Positions 45,601 through 55,614 of a DNA stretch of 64,000 nucleotides are shown piece after piece; the first letter of the stretch is position 1, and every line of letters starts with the position of its first letter. This DNA comes from Notospermus geniculatus (lineage: Eukaryota > Nemertea > Pilidiophora > Heteronemertea > Lineidae). The translations under genes and the position numbers were made by a program. The stretch lies in NCBI GenBank assembly GCA_002633025.1, contig NMRB01001531.1, forward strand, positions 74,555-138,554, given 5' to 3'. The notes under the pieces were generated by a model. That model did not search any database. It was given only the letters and a program-made list of their open reading frames with translations, and was not told the origin of the DNA.

Positions 45601-47966
45601 TCTGTGTAGTTAATTTTGAGATGCAACTTGGTCTTTAACAAGGTTACCTGAAAGGCATTTCATGGTTTTTTTCTTTGAAAAGTGGTTCAAGTAAAAAACA
45701 ATTCAATGAAAGTTGCATGAAGATTGGACCATTAATTACAGTGTTATACCAAATTTATGATGTTGTTTCTACATGACAACCAAACAACTTGGTATCCATT
45801 ATGCCATAATCCATGGCTATCCAGGCGGTGGGTTCATGAGGTCAAATGTGTTGTCCAGAAATTCAGATATTGCCCTCAGAATCCATATTAAGGAAATAAC
45901 TGCAGTACGACTGACTGAACAAGAAAATAAAAACTACACCTAACTGCCCAAGTTAAATGAATTATTTTGATGTTTTTTATATGTTTAAAAAATCCAATGT
46001 GCTGTTCTCCGCTGCCTGATATGGTTGCCAGGGTGTGTGGCCATCCTTTTTAAATTCGCATAACTTGGAAATGGGTGATCAGATTTTCATGCGGTTTTCA
46101 GTTTCATGCTGCCTGATAAATGCTCTACAGTATTACGCAGAAAATCAGAAGTGGATGAAACCCTTTCAGATAACCTTTAATATTCTGATCCCTTGCCGCT
46201 GGTTATATGCCTATCCGGCCCACCTCCTTGCTGATGTTCTTTTGTTTAATAATTGGAAGATAATACATTATATCAAAAATATTATCTAATATCTATTTTT
46301 GATTATATCAAACCCATTGTACGTACTAATTAACATCTGGAATAGCTCCATCCTTCAACAAGACTTCACCACAGCTGGTTCTGCTGCCGATGATATTACC
46401 GAACACCTGGTTTGCTGTACCCGATGCGCCGTTACTGTGGAACGTCAGTTTCACTGACCAGCTTTCAGGGGCACCTGCAAAAGTCGAAGTGTCATCTACA
46501 GTATAATCACAGCACTTCACTTATAGCGCAATCCTGCAGTATTCTGTTTTCCTCATCGCTAGTGGAGTGATTACAGAACTGTACAATCCAGGGTTATCGG
46601 AACCAGGGCGCAGATGACTTACCTGAGGAGGTTGAATACAGAAGAATGTGATTTGCAAAAAAAAGAATCTTTGTAGAAATAGAAGTTGAATGCCAGGTGC
46701 CCCGCCAGCATCTTCGATCATCGAAGGCCGATCTNAACGCAGTGGAGAGCAGATCGGCCTTCGATTATCGAAGATGCCCGCCAGCGGCACAGTGATTGCA
46801 ACGATGCAGATGAAAGTAGAGGCCTACACGCCGTACCGGTAGGCCTAGGCCTGTCAGCAGCATTGGTAAGTGAGAGGGTGCATTGTGCAGAAAGCCACAA
46901 TGCACCCTCTCACGAAATGAAGGAGCTTGCAATTGTGAAATTGGAAGTGAACTAGCCTACTGAGCAGCGGGTTTGGAGATGTCGAATGCAGTGTTGTGTT
47001 ACCACCGGAGGTTGTCAAGAACTGATTTTGTTTAGTGAAAGTTTTTATTGATCACCCTATGTAGAGCCTACACCCAGTACAAGGCACCCCGAACGCCATG
47101 GACTATCCACATTGGCGAACATGAGTTGCTCGGTCCCATGTGGAGTGCACAGAATGTTCATACGTCATCCAAAAAACCTGTCTGGTTGGAAAATGCATGA
47201 TGTCACGAAATCGACCTATTTCTCATACGCAGGAGGGTTTGGGGCTCCCCTACCCCTATATACATGATATATTATACTGACAAGGAATGAAACTCCTGCC
47301 TTTTCCTGTACTACATGTTGAGTGCATTTGAGAGATCTCCTGTCACTCCAGAACGAGGCTGACAGTGGCGCCGCCGCCAGATATGGTGGCTTCCCGATCA
47401 GCCAATCAGTGAGCATACACGCTCAGGACAATGAAGTAGTTCCAGGAGTAAAATCCACAAGTGTCATGGCTGCCATGTCTTGGAAAACCTGGCAGCATTC
47501 ATAAAATTCACCTGCGGAGTACTCTATGTCTGTTGAAAGTTTTGCTCTCAAAAAGGGTGGACTGAGTAGAAAAAACTCGAACTTTATAATAGGCATGATG
47601 TTTGATCTTCAAAATGTAACATTTATTGGGAAAGAGTTCCGACTACTAGTCTTGTTTCAGCTTATTAGCTAATTAGTGCCCTTTCGACTGATAGACCCCG
47701 CCGGTGCCTTCATTTTCGTCATATAACTTGTATTTTTATGGTATTTTGACATGTTTTATTCACAACGTATGACCACGTTCCAAAAATTCACAACGTCAGC
47801 ATGGTCAGCTTGCCCTTCAACACCCTTTCTGAATTTGGCCCCTATTGTACGGACAGGTGTACACGTACTGTCTGTCAGCCGGCAGGTTTGTTTAGGTGAA
47901 AGAAGTGAATTACATGTACTTACCTTGGATGTGTCCCACGAAAAGACACCAGAGAATTAGACGCAT
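39695..47966 (-). CDS. P4: secreted PLAT-like + PAN protein gene, complete
   Basis: Minus-strand exons: SP 47924-47966, A 46327-46474, B 41472-41568, C 40763-40868, D 39695-39954 (43+148+97+106+260 = 654 nt, 217 residues plus stop). SP is MRLILWCLFVGHIQ with a GTAAGT donor. A (acceptor TTTTGCAG) has SWSVKLTFHSNGASGT, GNIIGSRTSCGEVLLKDG and a GTACGT donor. B (acceptor CGTTTCAG) has SKTMTCPKEIGRLRYF. C has VVVKNSRTQYILLF; two phase-1 donors are possible (GTATGT used here, or GTGTAG six bases earlier). D has the PAN core ECAILCKESESCEAF plus a Cys ten residues on. The A-B intron contains the 645-base gap and tandem duplications. Conserved Cys in A and B probably pair. The architecture SP-PLAT-PAN is read from pattern only. 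Confidence 0.8.
40111..40270. repeat. AGGAGC-type foldback element, diverged copy
   Basis: AGGAGGTGTCAGTGAGTTGA at the left and GGCAGACTGCTCCTATT at the right; the interior (GGTCCGCTAGAACTTTGCTG) matches 7734-7898. Confidence 0.7.
40493..40654. mobile_element. TAGGGAGGTTT foldback, copy 1
   Basis: Arms GGGAGGTTTAGAAATCAAAC and TTGATTTCAACCTCCC with ATAAACGTAAA inside, flanked by TA. Sister copies lie at 40921-41069 and 41248-41398, all within 1 kb around P4 exons B and C. Confidence 0.85.
40921..41069. mobile_element. TAGGGAGGTTT foldback, copy 2
   Basis: TAGGAAGGTTAAGAAATTAA at the left, GATTTCTTAACCTCCCTA at the right; interior GTACCAAAAATGCAATAATA as in copy 1. It lies in the P4 B-C intron. 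Confidence 0.85.
41248..41398. mobile_element. TAGGGAGGTTT foldback, copy 3
   Basis: TAGGGAGGTTTCGAAATCGA at the left, GATTTCTAAACACCCTA at the right; interior as in copies 1 and 2. It lies in the P4 B-C intron, about 75 bp from exon B. Confidence 0.85.
41695..41991. mobile_element. TTAA element AGGTGCTCTAG, copy 2
   Basis: Ends AGGTGCTCTAGTTCGAATTG and CGAACTAGAGCACAT; TTAA at 41691-41694 and 41992-41995. Inside: CTCGGACAGGTGGCAGCACCG and GACAATAGGTGGCACACCG. Confidence 0.9.
42323..42618. mobile_element. TTAA element AGGTGCTC, copy 3
   Basis: Copied together with its flanks by the 628-bp tandem duplication; TTAA at 42319-42322 and 42619-42622. Confidence 0.9.
42895..43130. repeat. Minisatellite of ATTCGTACCGTGACGGTGTG
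   Basis: ATTCGTACCGTGACGG recurs at about 42904, 42948, 42986 and 43027, with an inverted CACCGTCACGGTG near 43070, spacing about 40-45 bp. The complement of its first unit (ACCAGATCTTATTC context) occurs at 43895-43955, next to the gap. Confidence 0.85.
43136..43266. mobile_element. 131-bp Harbinger-like MITE, TAA duplication (copy 2)
   Basis: Same ends and length as 26634-26764; TAA at 43133-43135 and 43267-43269. Inserted in the minisatellite region. Confidence 0.9.
43612..43690 (-). repeat. tRNA-like sequence
   Basis: On the minus strand GCAGTGGCTGAGTGGTTTGC (A-box region of a class II tRNA) is followed by GGTTCGAGCCC (B box) 45 bases later. The anticodon arm is not convincing and no acceptor stem pairs cleanly, so a tRNA pseudogene or SINE head is likelier than an active gene. 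Confidence 0.5.
43960..44604. other. Assembly gap, 645 N
   Basis: Runs of N only. Frames through it are meaningless. Minisatellite sequence borders it on the left, so the missing DNA is probably repeat array. Confidence 1.
44935..45210. repeat. Copies of 42090-42190 (inverted) and 42718-42893 (direct) beyond the gap
   Basis: ACACTCGCCACCTGGCGGTA to GGCTGGTGACGCGAGACTA is the complement of 42090-42190. The next 180 bases (CTCGCAGATGGAGAACACTG to CATATTTCATGGAT) repeat 42718-42893 in direct orientation. The two are adjacent, so part was inverted. Confidence 0.85.
45211..46326. other. P4 A-B intron, AT-rich, no feature recognised
   Basis: No inverted repeat with long arms, no tRNA-like word and no family exon. 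Frames of 84-100 codons overlap without recognisable motifs. Confidence 0.4.
46690..46795. repeat. Foldback around an N, CATCTTCGAT arms
   Basis: GCATCTTCGATCATCGAAGG pairs with CCTTCGATTATCGAAGATGC; the single N (46735) lies in the loop. It lies in P4 intron 1. A smaller hairpin, GAGAGGGTGCATTGTG / CACAATGCACCCTCTC, lies at 46870-46911. Confidence 0.7.
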
Positions 47967-48269
47967 TTTTACTTGTTTCGTTGCCGCTACTGACTGCTGT
48001 AATGACGACACCACTTCATTCTACCACTAGCAACTAAAAAAACATGCTCTAGTACCAGACATTTTGTCCAACACGCTGTTGTTGAAAGTCCAGAATCTAC
48101 CAGGTTATTGTTTTGTGTTTTAACGATCACACGTACGAATTCCCCCCCATGGAGTAGCAGGAAATAACACCATCGTTAATAATGAGTGATATTCAAGAGT
48201 CTGTTACCATTTTTTAGAAATCGGAAAGTAAAATCGCTAAAATGGTTACTGAATAATTGATGCTGACGT

Positions 48270-48646
48270 CACTGTAAAAACTAATAAGCTCGAGAAATCC
48301 ATGGGAATGGGTTCATTCCTTGTCCCCTATTTGGACCCGTTTACCATGGCTTTCTTTAAATGGGTACAAGAGAATGGGTTCATGGTACCAAAAATTTTTG
48401 ATGGTACCCAGAATATTTGTTCTTCGGGTATGAAATGATATATAGGTCCTTAGGTTGCAGTAACTCATAATGACCAGTCCTATAGGTCACTTTGGCCCAT
48501 CTACGATTGCTACCCGTGGGGTGTTGGCACCCATGAACAGCTTTCGGGTCCAACTGACCTACTTCTAGGTTTATGCTACCCAGTCGGGTCATTTGAACCC
48601 ATCGGGAAATCAGTATACCCATGAAACCGGATGACTTTTTACAGTG
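48270..48646. repeat. CACTGTAAAAA foldback, 377 bp
   Basis: CACTGTAAAAACTAATAAGC at the left and GATGACTTTTTACAGTG at the right, with GAACCCAT/ATGGGTTC words inside. The termini resemble CACTA/EnSpm elements; no clear 3-bp duplication was found. Confidence 0.6.
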
Positions 48647-48717
48647 TAGTCTGAACTCACCCAAGGAGTGTACATGCAGCGATGAACAACATGGACTAAA
48701 GCGAGGAAGCTGTACTC

Positions 48718-48760
48718 AAATCCAGAGAAACGAACGCCTTCATACATGTACTTGTTCCAT
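48718..48760 (-). pseudogene. Degenerate SP-exon remnant
   Basis: The 5-prime half matches the P5 start exon (AGCGGGAATGGAACAAGTA) but a TGA follows the ATG after five codons, and the expected GTAAGT donor is gone. A separate ATG at about 48693 with a GTGAGT donor gives the wrong phase for exon A. Taken with the truncated D exon at 49877, it suggests a dead family member between P4 and P5. Confidence 0.5.
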
Positions 48761-49419
48761 TCCCGCTATTGACTACTATAATGAAGCGGCCACTTCTATC
48801 CACTTGTTTCCATTAGTTCGACCCGATGCAACAAACTGTACCGGAACGTTATTTGCAGCGCTGCTTGAACGTCCGAAATGCTGTCCTGAAACTCCATGTA
48901 TTGTTCTATTTTATTGATAGCAAAAGTACGCGAGAATTGCTGATACATTTTTGATGATTTAACCATCTCACGTATTGATGAGTGTCAAATAGTCGAAACA
49001 TTCTCCGTCGTGAAAACGCATTTACCGGCACTGACAACATGCGAGGGTCACTCTCTTAAAATGTTGAAGAGTGAAATTCACTATTTGGAGTGAGCCAGGG
49101 ACCACTCCATGAAGTCACTCCATTAGAGTGAAAGGCTCCACTGATGTATTGGCATTAGAAGCAACAAAAATAACACCAGACCTTTTGTCTTTTTCATTAA
49201 TTTTGAATTTTGACATACATGTAAAAGAATGAGTTGAAGCATGTTACCTATGAAGGGTTAGTCACGCTAACAGCGCGTTGAACTTCATGTTCATCAAGTA
49301 GATCTACCTTCTACAAACCCATTCTGAACAACAGAGTCATGACTTGCGTCGTCAGACTCTGACGTATAATGGACGCCATGTTGCAGGGACTACATATTTT
49401 CAACGGTCATGTGATCTCA

Positions 49420-50837
49420 TCTGGTCGTGTGACAAACAAGATGGCCGGAAAACTGAAGATGTCGTTATAAAGTAGATCACCAATAACACCGAAAAAACCT
49501 GCTACAAACGCCTGTTTAATGTTGGAATAAATATATTCATCAGCGATGTAAGCTTACACGATGTATGTTGAATTACAAGCAAAATTGTCGTCGTTTCAAG
49601 GGACTATTCGACATGCGGATGCAACTTGGATGTAATCGGTCAAGCTTCTCACTTCCGGCGCAGTGCGGCAGAATTTACCGCTGTATCGCTGCGCAAGATG
49701 GCGCCCGTAATACGGTAGAGTGTCTACAAACCTTTCACATTTTACTACCGCCAACCCGTCGCAACCCGAGGGAAACAAAAAGATCCCCATCATAACAGAA
49801 ATTTCTTGTTCATTTCTGAATCAATTTGACTGTTGTCTAGGTTGCATTGTTTCAAAATTCATAAGCGCTTCACGCATCATTCCGGCTTTTTCGGTTTGAC
49901 ATCAGTTCTCCTGAAGTACACCAGTCTTATGTAAGTCTTCGTTCCAAGTTCACTTCCGTCATTGTATTTCCTCAGTTGACACTCGGAGTCCACCATGATG
50001 AACGCCTCGCATGATTCACTTTCCTTGCACAAGATCGCACAGTGTATTAGGCCAGATCTCGTCGGCCACTCTCAATGTATTGACCGTGCATAAAATATAC
50101 ACGAGTGGTGTCAGACTCTGTAATGGTAATGTAAGAGTCTGACCGCGTGAGACTACATATTTTCAGTGGTCATGTGATCTCATCTGGTCATGTGACAAAC
50201 AAGATGGCCGGAGAACTGAAGATGTCGTTATAAAGTAGATCACCAATAACACCGAAAAAACCTGCTACAAACGCCTGTTTAATGTTGGAATAAATATATT
50301 CATCAGCGATGTACACGATGTATGTTGAATTACAAGCAAAATTGTCGTGGCGTCGTTTCAAGGGACTATTCAACATGCGGATGCAACTTGGATGTAATCG
50401 GTCAAGCTTCTCACTTCCGGCGCAGTGCGGCAGAATTTACCGCTGTATCGCTGCGCAAGATGGCGCCCGTAATACGGTAGAGTGTCTACTTTCACATTTT
50501 ACTACCGCGAACCCGTCGCAACCCGAGGGAAACAAAAAGATCCCCATCATAACAGAAATTTCTTGTTCATTTCTGAATCAATTTGACTGGTTGTCTAGGT
50601 TGCATTGTTTCAAAATTCATAAGCGCTTCACGCATCATTCCGGCTCTTTCGGTTTGACATCAGTTCTCCTGAAGTACACCAGTCTTATGTAAGTCTTCGT
50701 TCCAAGTTCGCTTCCGTCATTGTATTTCCTCATTTGACACTCGGAGTCCACCATGATGAACGCCTCGCATGATTCACTTTCCTTGCACAAGATCGCACAG
50801 TGTATTAGGCCAGATCTCGTCGGCCACTACTTGTGGG
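49420..50837. repeat. Tandem duplication, offset about 758 bp, carrying exon D of P5
   Basis: CATGTGATCTCATCTGGTC through GGCCAGATCTCGTCGGCCAC occurs at about 49411-50079 and again at about 50169-50827. The left copy stops part-way into exon D. Confidence 0.9.
49877..50079 (-). pseudogene. Truncated duplicate of P5 exon D
   Basis: It has the stop, the last 60 or so codons and the PAN cysteine core (CAILCKESESCEAF), and carries the same frameshift region as P5. The start of the exon and its acceptor are replaced by CTCAATGTATTGACCG sequence, so it cannot be used as an exon. Confidence 0.8.
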
Positions 50838-51050
50838 GTTCGCGACCAATGCGCCCAACTTACCATCTGTCTGTTCCTCAAAAAGCACGTATGAGTCTGA
50901 AATTGATCAACAGTCATCAAACAAAAAATAACAGATGCAGGAATCGGTTACAAAAAGGCCAAGCTTGCAGTCGTTGACATACGTTTATCTGCACTAGACT
51001 GGTTCCCTGTCCTAACTATTTTACATCGGACTTTTTTGCATATGTTAGGA

Positions 51051-51219
51051 CAGGTGTGACAGGAATCAGCGTCCTAGGAATGCAAGTCCGCCAAACAATA
51101 GCCCGCTATTGTAAGGCTATATTGAACGGTCATGGTCTCTAGCCATATTTTCTAATCCCACGCTGAACAATAAGACCGGACTTTGGTTCCTGGGGGGACT
51201 TGGATTTCTTTCACACCGG
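51051..51219. repeat. Inverted-repeat element GGTGTGACAGGAATCA
   Basis: CAGGTGTGACAGGAATCAGC at the left, GATTTCTTTCACACCGGG at the right; the interior (CATTCCTAGGAC and GGTCTCTAGCCATA words) matches the complement of 62331-62485. Confidence 0.65.
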
Positions 51220-51221
51220 GC

Positions 51222-51535
51222 GTGCCTATCGCGTTCGTGAATCTGATTGGCCGATGCTGGCGCAGGTGGTAATTATAGGAACTATTATGTTATGCATTTT
51301 CTATTTTCAACCCCTTCGTGATTGGTGGATTTCCTGGGTCAAAGGTAGGTCACGTTCTATCTGCATTCCGGTATGTCAGCCGTATTGAAAATTGAATAAA
51401 TTTACATAATTTACATAAAATTTCGAAATGGTGTCACTGCCTAAATTCCAAATGGCGGTCAATACTGGTCCTACCAAACAAGCCACGTCCGACTGCAGTG
51501 CGCAGGTTGGTAGGATCAGGTACTAAGTCGATATC
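51222..51535. repeat. ~330-bp dispersed repeat, inverted copy of 38069-38405
   Basis: See 38069-38405. It ends GCGCAGGTTGGTAGGATCAG. Confidence 0.75.
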
Positions 51536-51979
51536 TCCTGATACCTTGAATATTTCAAATACTACCGGGCCAATTTTCACACGATTTGTTACACAGTCAT
51601 GAAAGTACGTGTACATGTATATCTTGTTCGTCATATTTCTGCATCAAAAGTTTCGAAATTAGGAAATAGGCCTATCGTAATTTATGTAATAACTCATCAG
51701 AAAAAATCACTGAAAATCAACATTTTTATTATGTACATGTAATTTTTTTATGATTTTTGTTGCAGTTTTGATAGAGCGGAACTTTCTAAGGATTTTGAAA
51801 TACATGTAGGGGCCTATTCAAGGCAGCAGGTGTAGATTAACTTATGTCAAAGACTGTACATAACATGCCCAATGGAAGAGGGGCAAAACAGCACTTCTTT
51901 TGAGCGTTTGATTATGCACTGTACTGTACTTCCATTGGAAGAGAACATTGTGTTAAACATAGAAATTTCCTTGTAGACG

Positions 51980-52542
51980 CCTTTAGTCCGGACGCAGAAC
52001 TTTTAAATGGTTGGATTTACACCCCATAAATGTATTACCAACAGATAGAAACATGGTGCCTCAGAAACACAGACAAGCGTGTTCTTAATTGTTTTCAGTA
52101 GTTTTGTAATAAGAAATGACGTTTTTTATGTAAATTAACACAAAATGGGTCAAAATACATAAAAATGCCGCTTCCAATTACACAACCAGTTAAAAATATA
52201 CCAAAAACATGCTTATATGATTACGAGGCACCATGTTTCTATCTGTTGATAATAATACATTTGTGGGGTGTAAATCCAACCATTTAAAAGTTAGCTGTAC
52301 ATCGGGTTCCATTCTCCTTTTACAAAGCTCAGTCGTTGCGTCAGCTGACGTCCAATGATAAAGTCAGTTCCAAAAATTCAAACGCGTATTTCTCAAAACG
52401 CTCAAGGGTGCCAAGGTGGCACTCGACGGATTCCGATTCCACACCCTCCAAATGTACATGTATGAAAACTGGAAAAAAATGCTGTTCTTCAAAAAGAAAC
52501 ACCTAAGCAAGCCCAAAATCGGGGTTTTGCGTCCGGACTAAA
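51980..52542. mobile_element. 563-bp foldback, TTTAGTCCGGACGCA termini
   Basis: TTTAGTCCGGACGCAGAAC at the left and TTTTGCGTCCGGACTAAAA at the right. Inner arms AAATGGTTGGATTTACACCC and complement run about 80 bp to the CACCATGTTTCTATCTGTTG word. It lies between P5 exons D and C. Confidence 0.8.
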
Positions 52543-52566
52543 AGGAGCACGGTATGCGATCTCTTA

Positions 52567-52697
52567 GGGCTGATTCATACTCGCTTGCGGACCGTCAAGC
52601 GCATGAAACTGATCGCAGGTTTCCACGACGTGAATGTGCACACGCAGTGAAATTGATCATAGTCGGCGCAAAATCCGGACGGAGTATGAATCAGCCT
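52567..52697. mobile_element. 131-bp Harbinger-like MITE, TTA duplication (copy 3)
   Basis: Same ends and length as 26634-26764 and 43136-43266; TTA at 52564-52566 and 52698-52700. It is inserted within an AGGAGCACGGTAT TTAA-family fragment (52543-52800). Confidence 0.9.
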
Positions 52698-53164
52698 TTA
52701 CTGGTATTTTGACTGCCGACTTAGAGGGATCCACCTAGCGGCAGCAATACCAACTACAAAAAACCATTAGAAAACGTACTATTACATCGGGTCAATTCGC
52801 CGACGACGTAGTTAATCCCTGGAAGTCTAATTCATTTGCCGTTTTCGTGTGAGGGAACTGACTAATCACTTTGCTGCCGTACGAAGGGAAGGAAAGTTAA
52901 CGTAATTCCAGGAAAAGTTGGGTGAGAACATACCTACCTACACCTGTAGCGGTAAATTTAATGGGGCTGTATGACTTCGTCAGCGAAACGTAAGGCACTT
53001 GATCCAAAAGGACGTACGTCGTCCCCGAGTTGTTCACCTCGAGCTGGAAAGACAATTTGGCAGGAGATTTTAAAGGTAGATGTTTTCAATGACGGTTGTA
53101 ATACCACGCGAGCAAAAAATCCACATCTCTACCTCTCTCATTCTGGCAAATAGAATGGGAAAAT

Positions 53165-53297
53165 ACAGAGTTTAAGAGATCACACGCTAACGATAACGTT
53201 TACGTTAACGCTATTTCTTGCATGTATTTCATGTACAAAAAAATAATGTTAACGTAAATGTTATCGTTAGCATGTGATCTCTTAAACTCTGTATTAG
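53165..53297. repeat. Foldback ACAGAGTTTAAGAGATCAC
   Basis: Arms of about 55 bp, ACAGAGTTTAAGAGATCACA against TGTGATCTCTTAAACTCTGT, with GTTAACG words inside; TA flanks. Confidence 0.85.
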
Positions 53298-53299
53298 GG

Positions 53300-53597
53300 A
53301 GTCTGATTAAACGTTAATTTTACGAACAAATTATTTTTCATACTCCGAATTCACCAGATTATATATTGCGTTTTCGGTACAAAAAATAGTGAGTTTAAGA
53401 AACCATACGTTAACATTAACGCTAACGTTAATGATATCACATCATTTTGACGTCACATCCAATGAATTTCTTCTAGCAGTGACGTCATTTTGACGTAATT
53501 AGCGTTATCGTTAGCGTTAACGTTTGGTTTCTTAAACTCACTATTAAAGTTGTCGTAAAGTTGCCGTTTATCGTTTGATTTCTTAAACTCCCTATAT
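53300..53597. mobile_element. TAGGGAGTCTG foldback containing a second foldback (53389-53548)
   Basis: Outer ends TAGGGAGTCTGATTAAACG and TGATTTCTTAAACTCCCTA belong to the family at 40493-41398 (shared GTACAAAAA...CGTTTTCGG interior). The inner element GTGAGTTTAAGAAACCATAC to GGTTTCTTAAACTCAC interrupts it. It lies between P5 exons C and B. Confidence 0.8.
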
Positions 53598-54716
53598 TGG
53601 CAATAGAGATCTCCCTTAACGCAGGTGTGTTTGGTGCAGCAGAGGAAAGGGAAACTGTGCCCTTTTAATAAGTTAAGGGGGGTCACAGCGGTACCATGAT
53701 TCACCTTACCTTGATCAGATCTGCTCCATCGGTACCACTTGTTCTGATTGTAAAATATTTCACTCTGCCTATTACTTTAGGACACGTCATCGTTTTACTC
53801 AACACGCTGAAACGTGAGATGCGTATGTTTGTTCACTGCGGTCTCTGCAACTCATAGGACCATTAAGTACCCTGCATCCTGTCAGGCTCGTGTCCTTCTA
53901 TCTCTGGCATGAAAAGTTCGTTGTGATTCATAATTAGTGCACTGTTTGCTAATTAGCTGCGTCACGGACGTGACGCAACTAATTATCAACTATTTTTGAA
54001 GACATATATTCTCTTGTTGGAAGAAAATGTAGGTGCTAGTTGTGTCGACCTAAAAGCGCGAATATATATGCGTTAAAATAGGTGATTCTTTCTCCCTCAA
54101 CACCTCGATAAGACTGGTCCCCTGTCCAACCGTATATAGCCAGTGATAACACCGAGGCTGGACTGATACTATATTGACACAAAATGCAGCCACTGCTTCA
54201 CCACTTGACAAGTTCAACGTGGTGTTATAGCGTGAGTAACCCTTCATCAGAAGGTACACATGCTTCAACTCATTCGTTTGTGTGTAAGAACACACAGAAT
54301 ACCTAATTGGTAACTTAGATCATTCAGATAGATAGATTTGAACAGTCTCGTCGAGCATGCATTGACACAAGATCACGATCAACCTCACCACCATGAATTA
54401 GCTCTGTGTGTAAATGGTGTACATTGACCGTGTGTATAATGCTATGAATAAGGTCACCGTAAATGAGATGCACTACGACGGCGTCACGAAATTCAGTTTT
54501 GGATGCATAGTGTGGCGCTTTAACATTGGTAGGCTTCTTGTACTTACAACCCTATGTCTGGAATATCACCATCTTTTAACAAGACTTCCCCGCAACTGGT
54601 TCTGCTGCCGAAGATGTTGCCGTGCACACGATTTCTTGTGCCCGATCGCTCATTTATATGGAACGTGAGTTTCACTGACCAGCTTGGAGTGGAACCTGTA
54701 AAGGACGATACTATTA

Positions 54717-55126
54717 GCGAGGTTGCGCACCTTTCCGACTCCGACTCCGACTTCAACTACGAGAATGAACTGCAGTGCGCTGTGGACATCCTTGATAAAA
54801 ACTATTTGATAGACGTTTTCATTTCATCAAAGACCATAAATTGAAGGCAGAAAAATTTGGCCTTATAAATGGGAAGTGCGGATAAATAGTGAATATTGAA
54901 GTCGTTAAGTCGTGAGCCTAGTCGTTACGACTTGAAACACGACTATAATATTTGCGATGTATGTGCACTTCCGATTACAGGTCAAAATTATTCTGCCAAA
55001 AAGTTACGGCATTTTACGATTTGCAAACGTCTATCAAATCGTTTTTATCAAGGATGTCTACAGCGGACTGCAATTCATTCTGGTAGTTGAAGTCGGAGTC
55101 GGAGTCGGAAAAGTGCGCAACCTCGC
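54717..55126. mobile_element. 410-bp foldback, GCGAGGTTGCGCAC termini, abutting P5 exon A
   Basis: GCGAGGTTGCGCACCTTTCC at the left and AAAGTGCGCAACCTCGC at the right; TA flanks. Arms extend through the (GGAGTC)n-like and ACTGCAGT segments. Its left end is only about 20 bases upstream of the exon A acceptor, so the branch point of that intron should lie inside it. Confidence 0.85.
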
Positions 55127-55136
55127 TAATGTTGGT

Positions 55137-55311
55137 CACTAGGCGCCGCTCCACGTGACAGTTTTCTATCGAAAGTTTGCTGTCAGATAGTCAGTTATTG
55201 CTCTCAGACAGCAATAACTGCTGTCATACAGTACGGTGTGACAGCAATAATTGACTATCTGACAGCAAACGTTCGTCAGAAAACTGTCACGTGGAGCGTC
55301 GCCTTTAGTCT
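55137..55311. repeat. Foldback TAGGCGCCGCTCCACGTGAC
   Basis: Arms of about 80 bp: CTCCACGTGACAGTTTTCT and AGAAAACTGTCACGTGGAG, with inner TGCTGTCAGATAGTCA words paired. Confidence 0.8.
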
Positions 55312-55464
55312 GTGGGAAACCTAACCTGGTTCCCTGGCCGCCCATCAATCAGCGACACCACCGGATGGCCAGGAAACCAGGCTATGGGAAACGAGGTTTG
55401 AACAACGTGTAAAGAAAGACCCAATAAAGATAGGCCTACATGTATACATTGCTGTTAGTTGCTA

Positions 55465-55614
55465 GTGCCCGCTGTACACGATCAAATTTTTCATCCAATT
55501 TTCTGAATATGCTCAATAAAGGCCTACATGCGGGTTTATACATTGAAGCCCCAATAGGCCCGGAATCTGAATTTCCAAAAAATTGGATGAAAAATTTGAT
55601 CTTGTACAGCGGGC
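55465..55614. repeat. Foldback AGTGCCCGCTGTACA
   Basis: Arms TGCCCGCTGTACACGATCAA and TTGATCTTGTACAGCGGGCA, continued by TTTTTCATCCAATTTT and complement. Confidence 0.8.
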
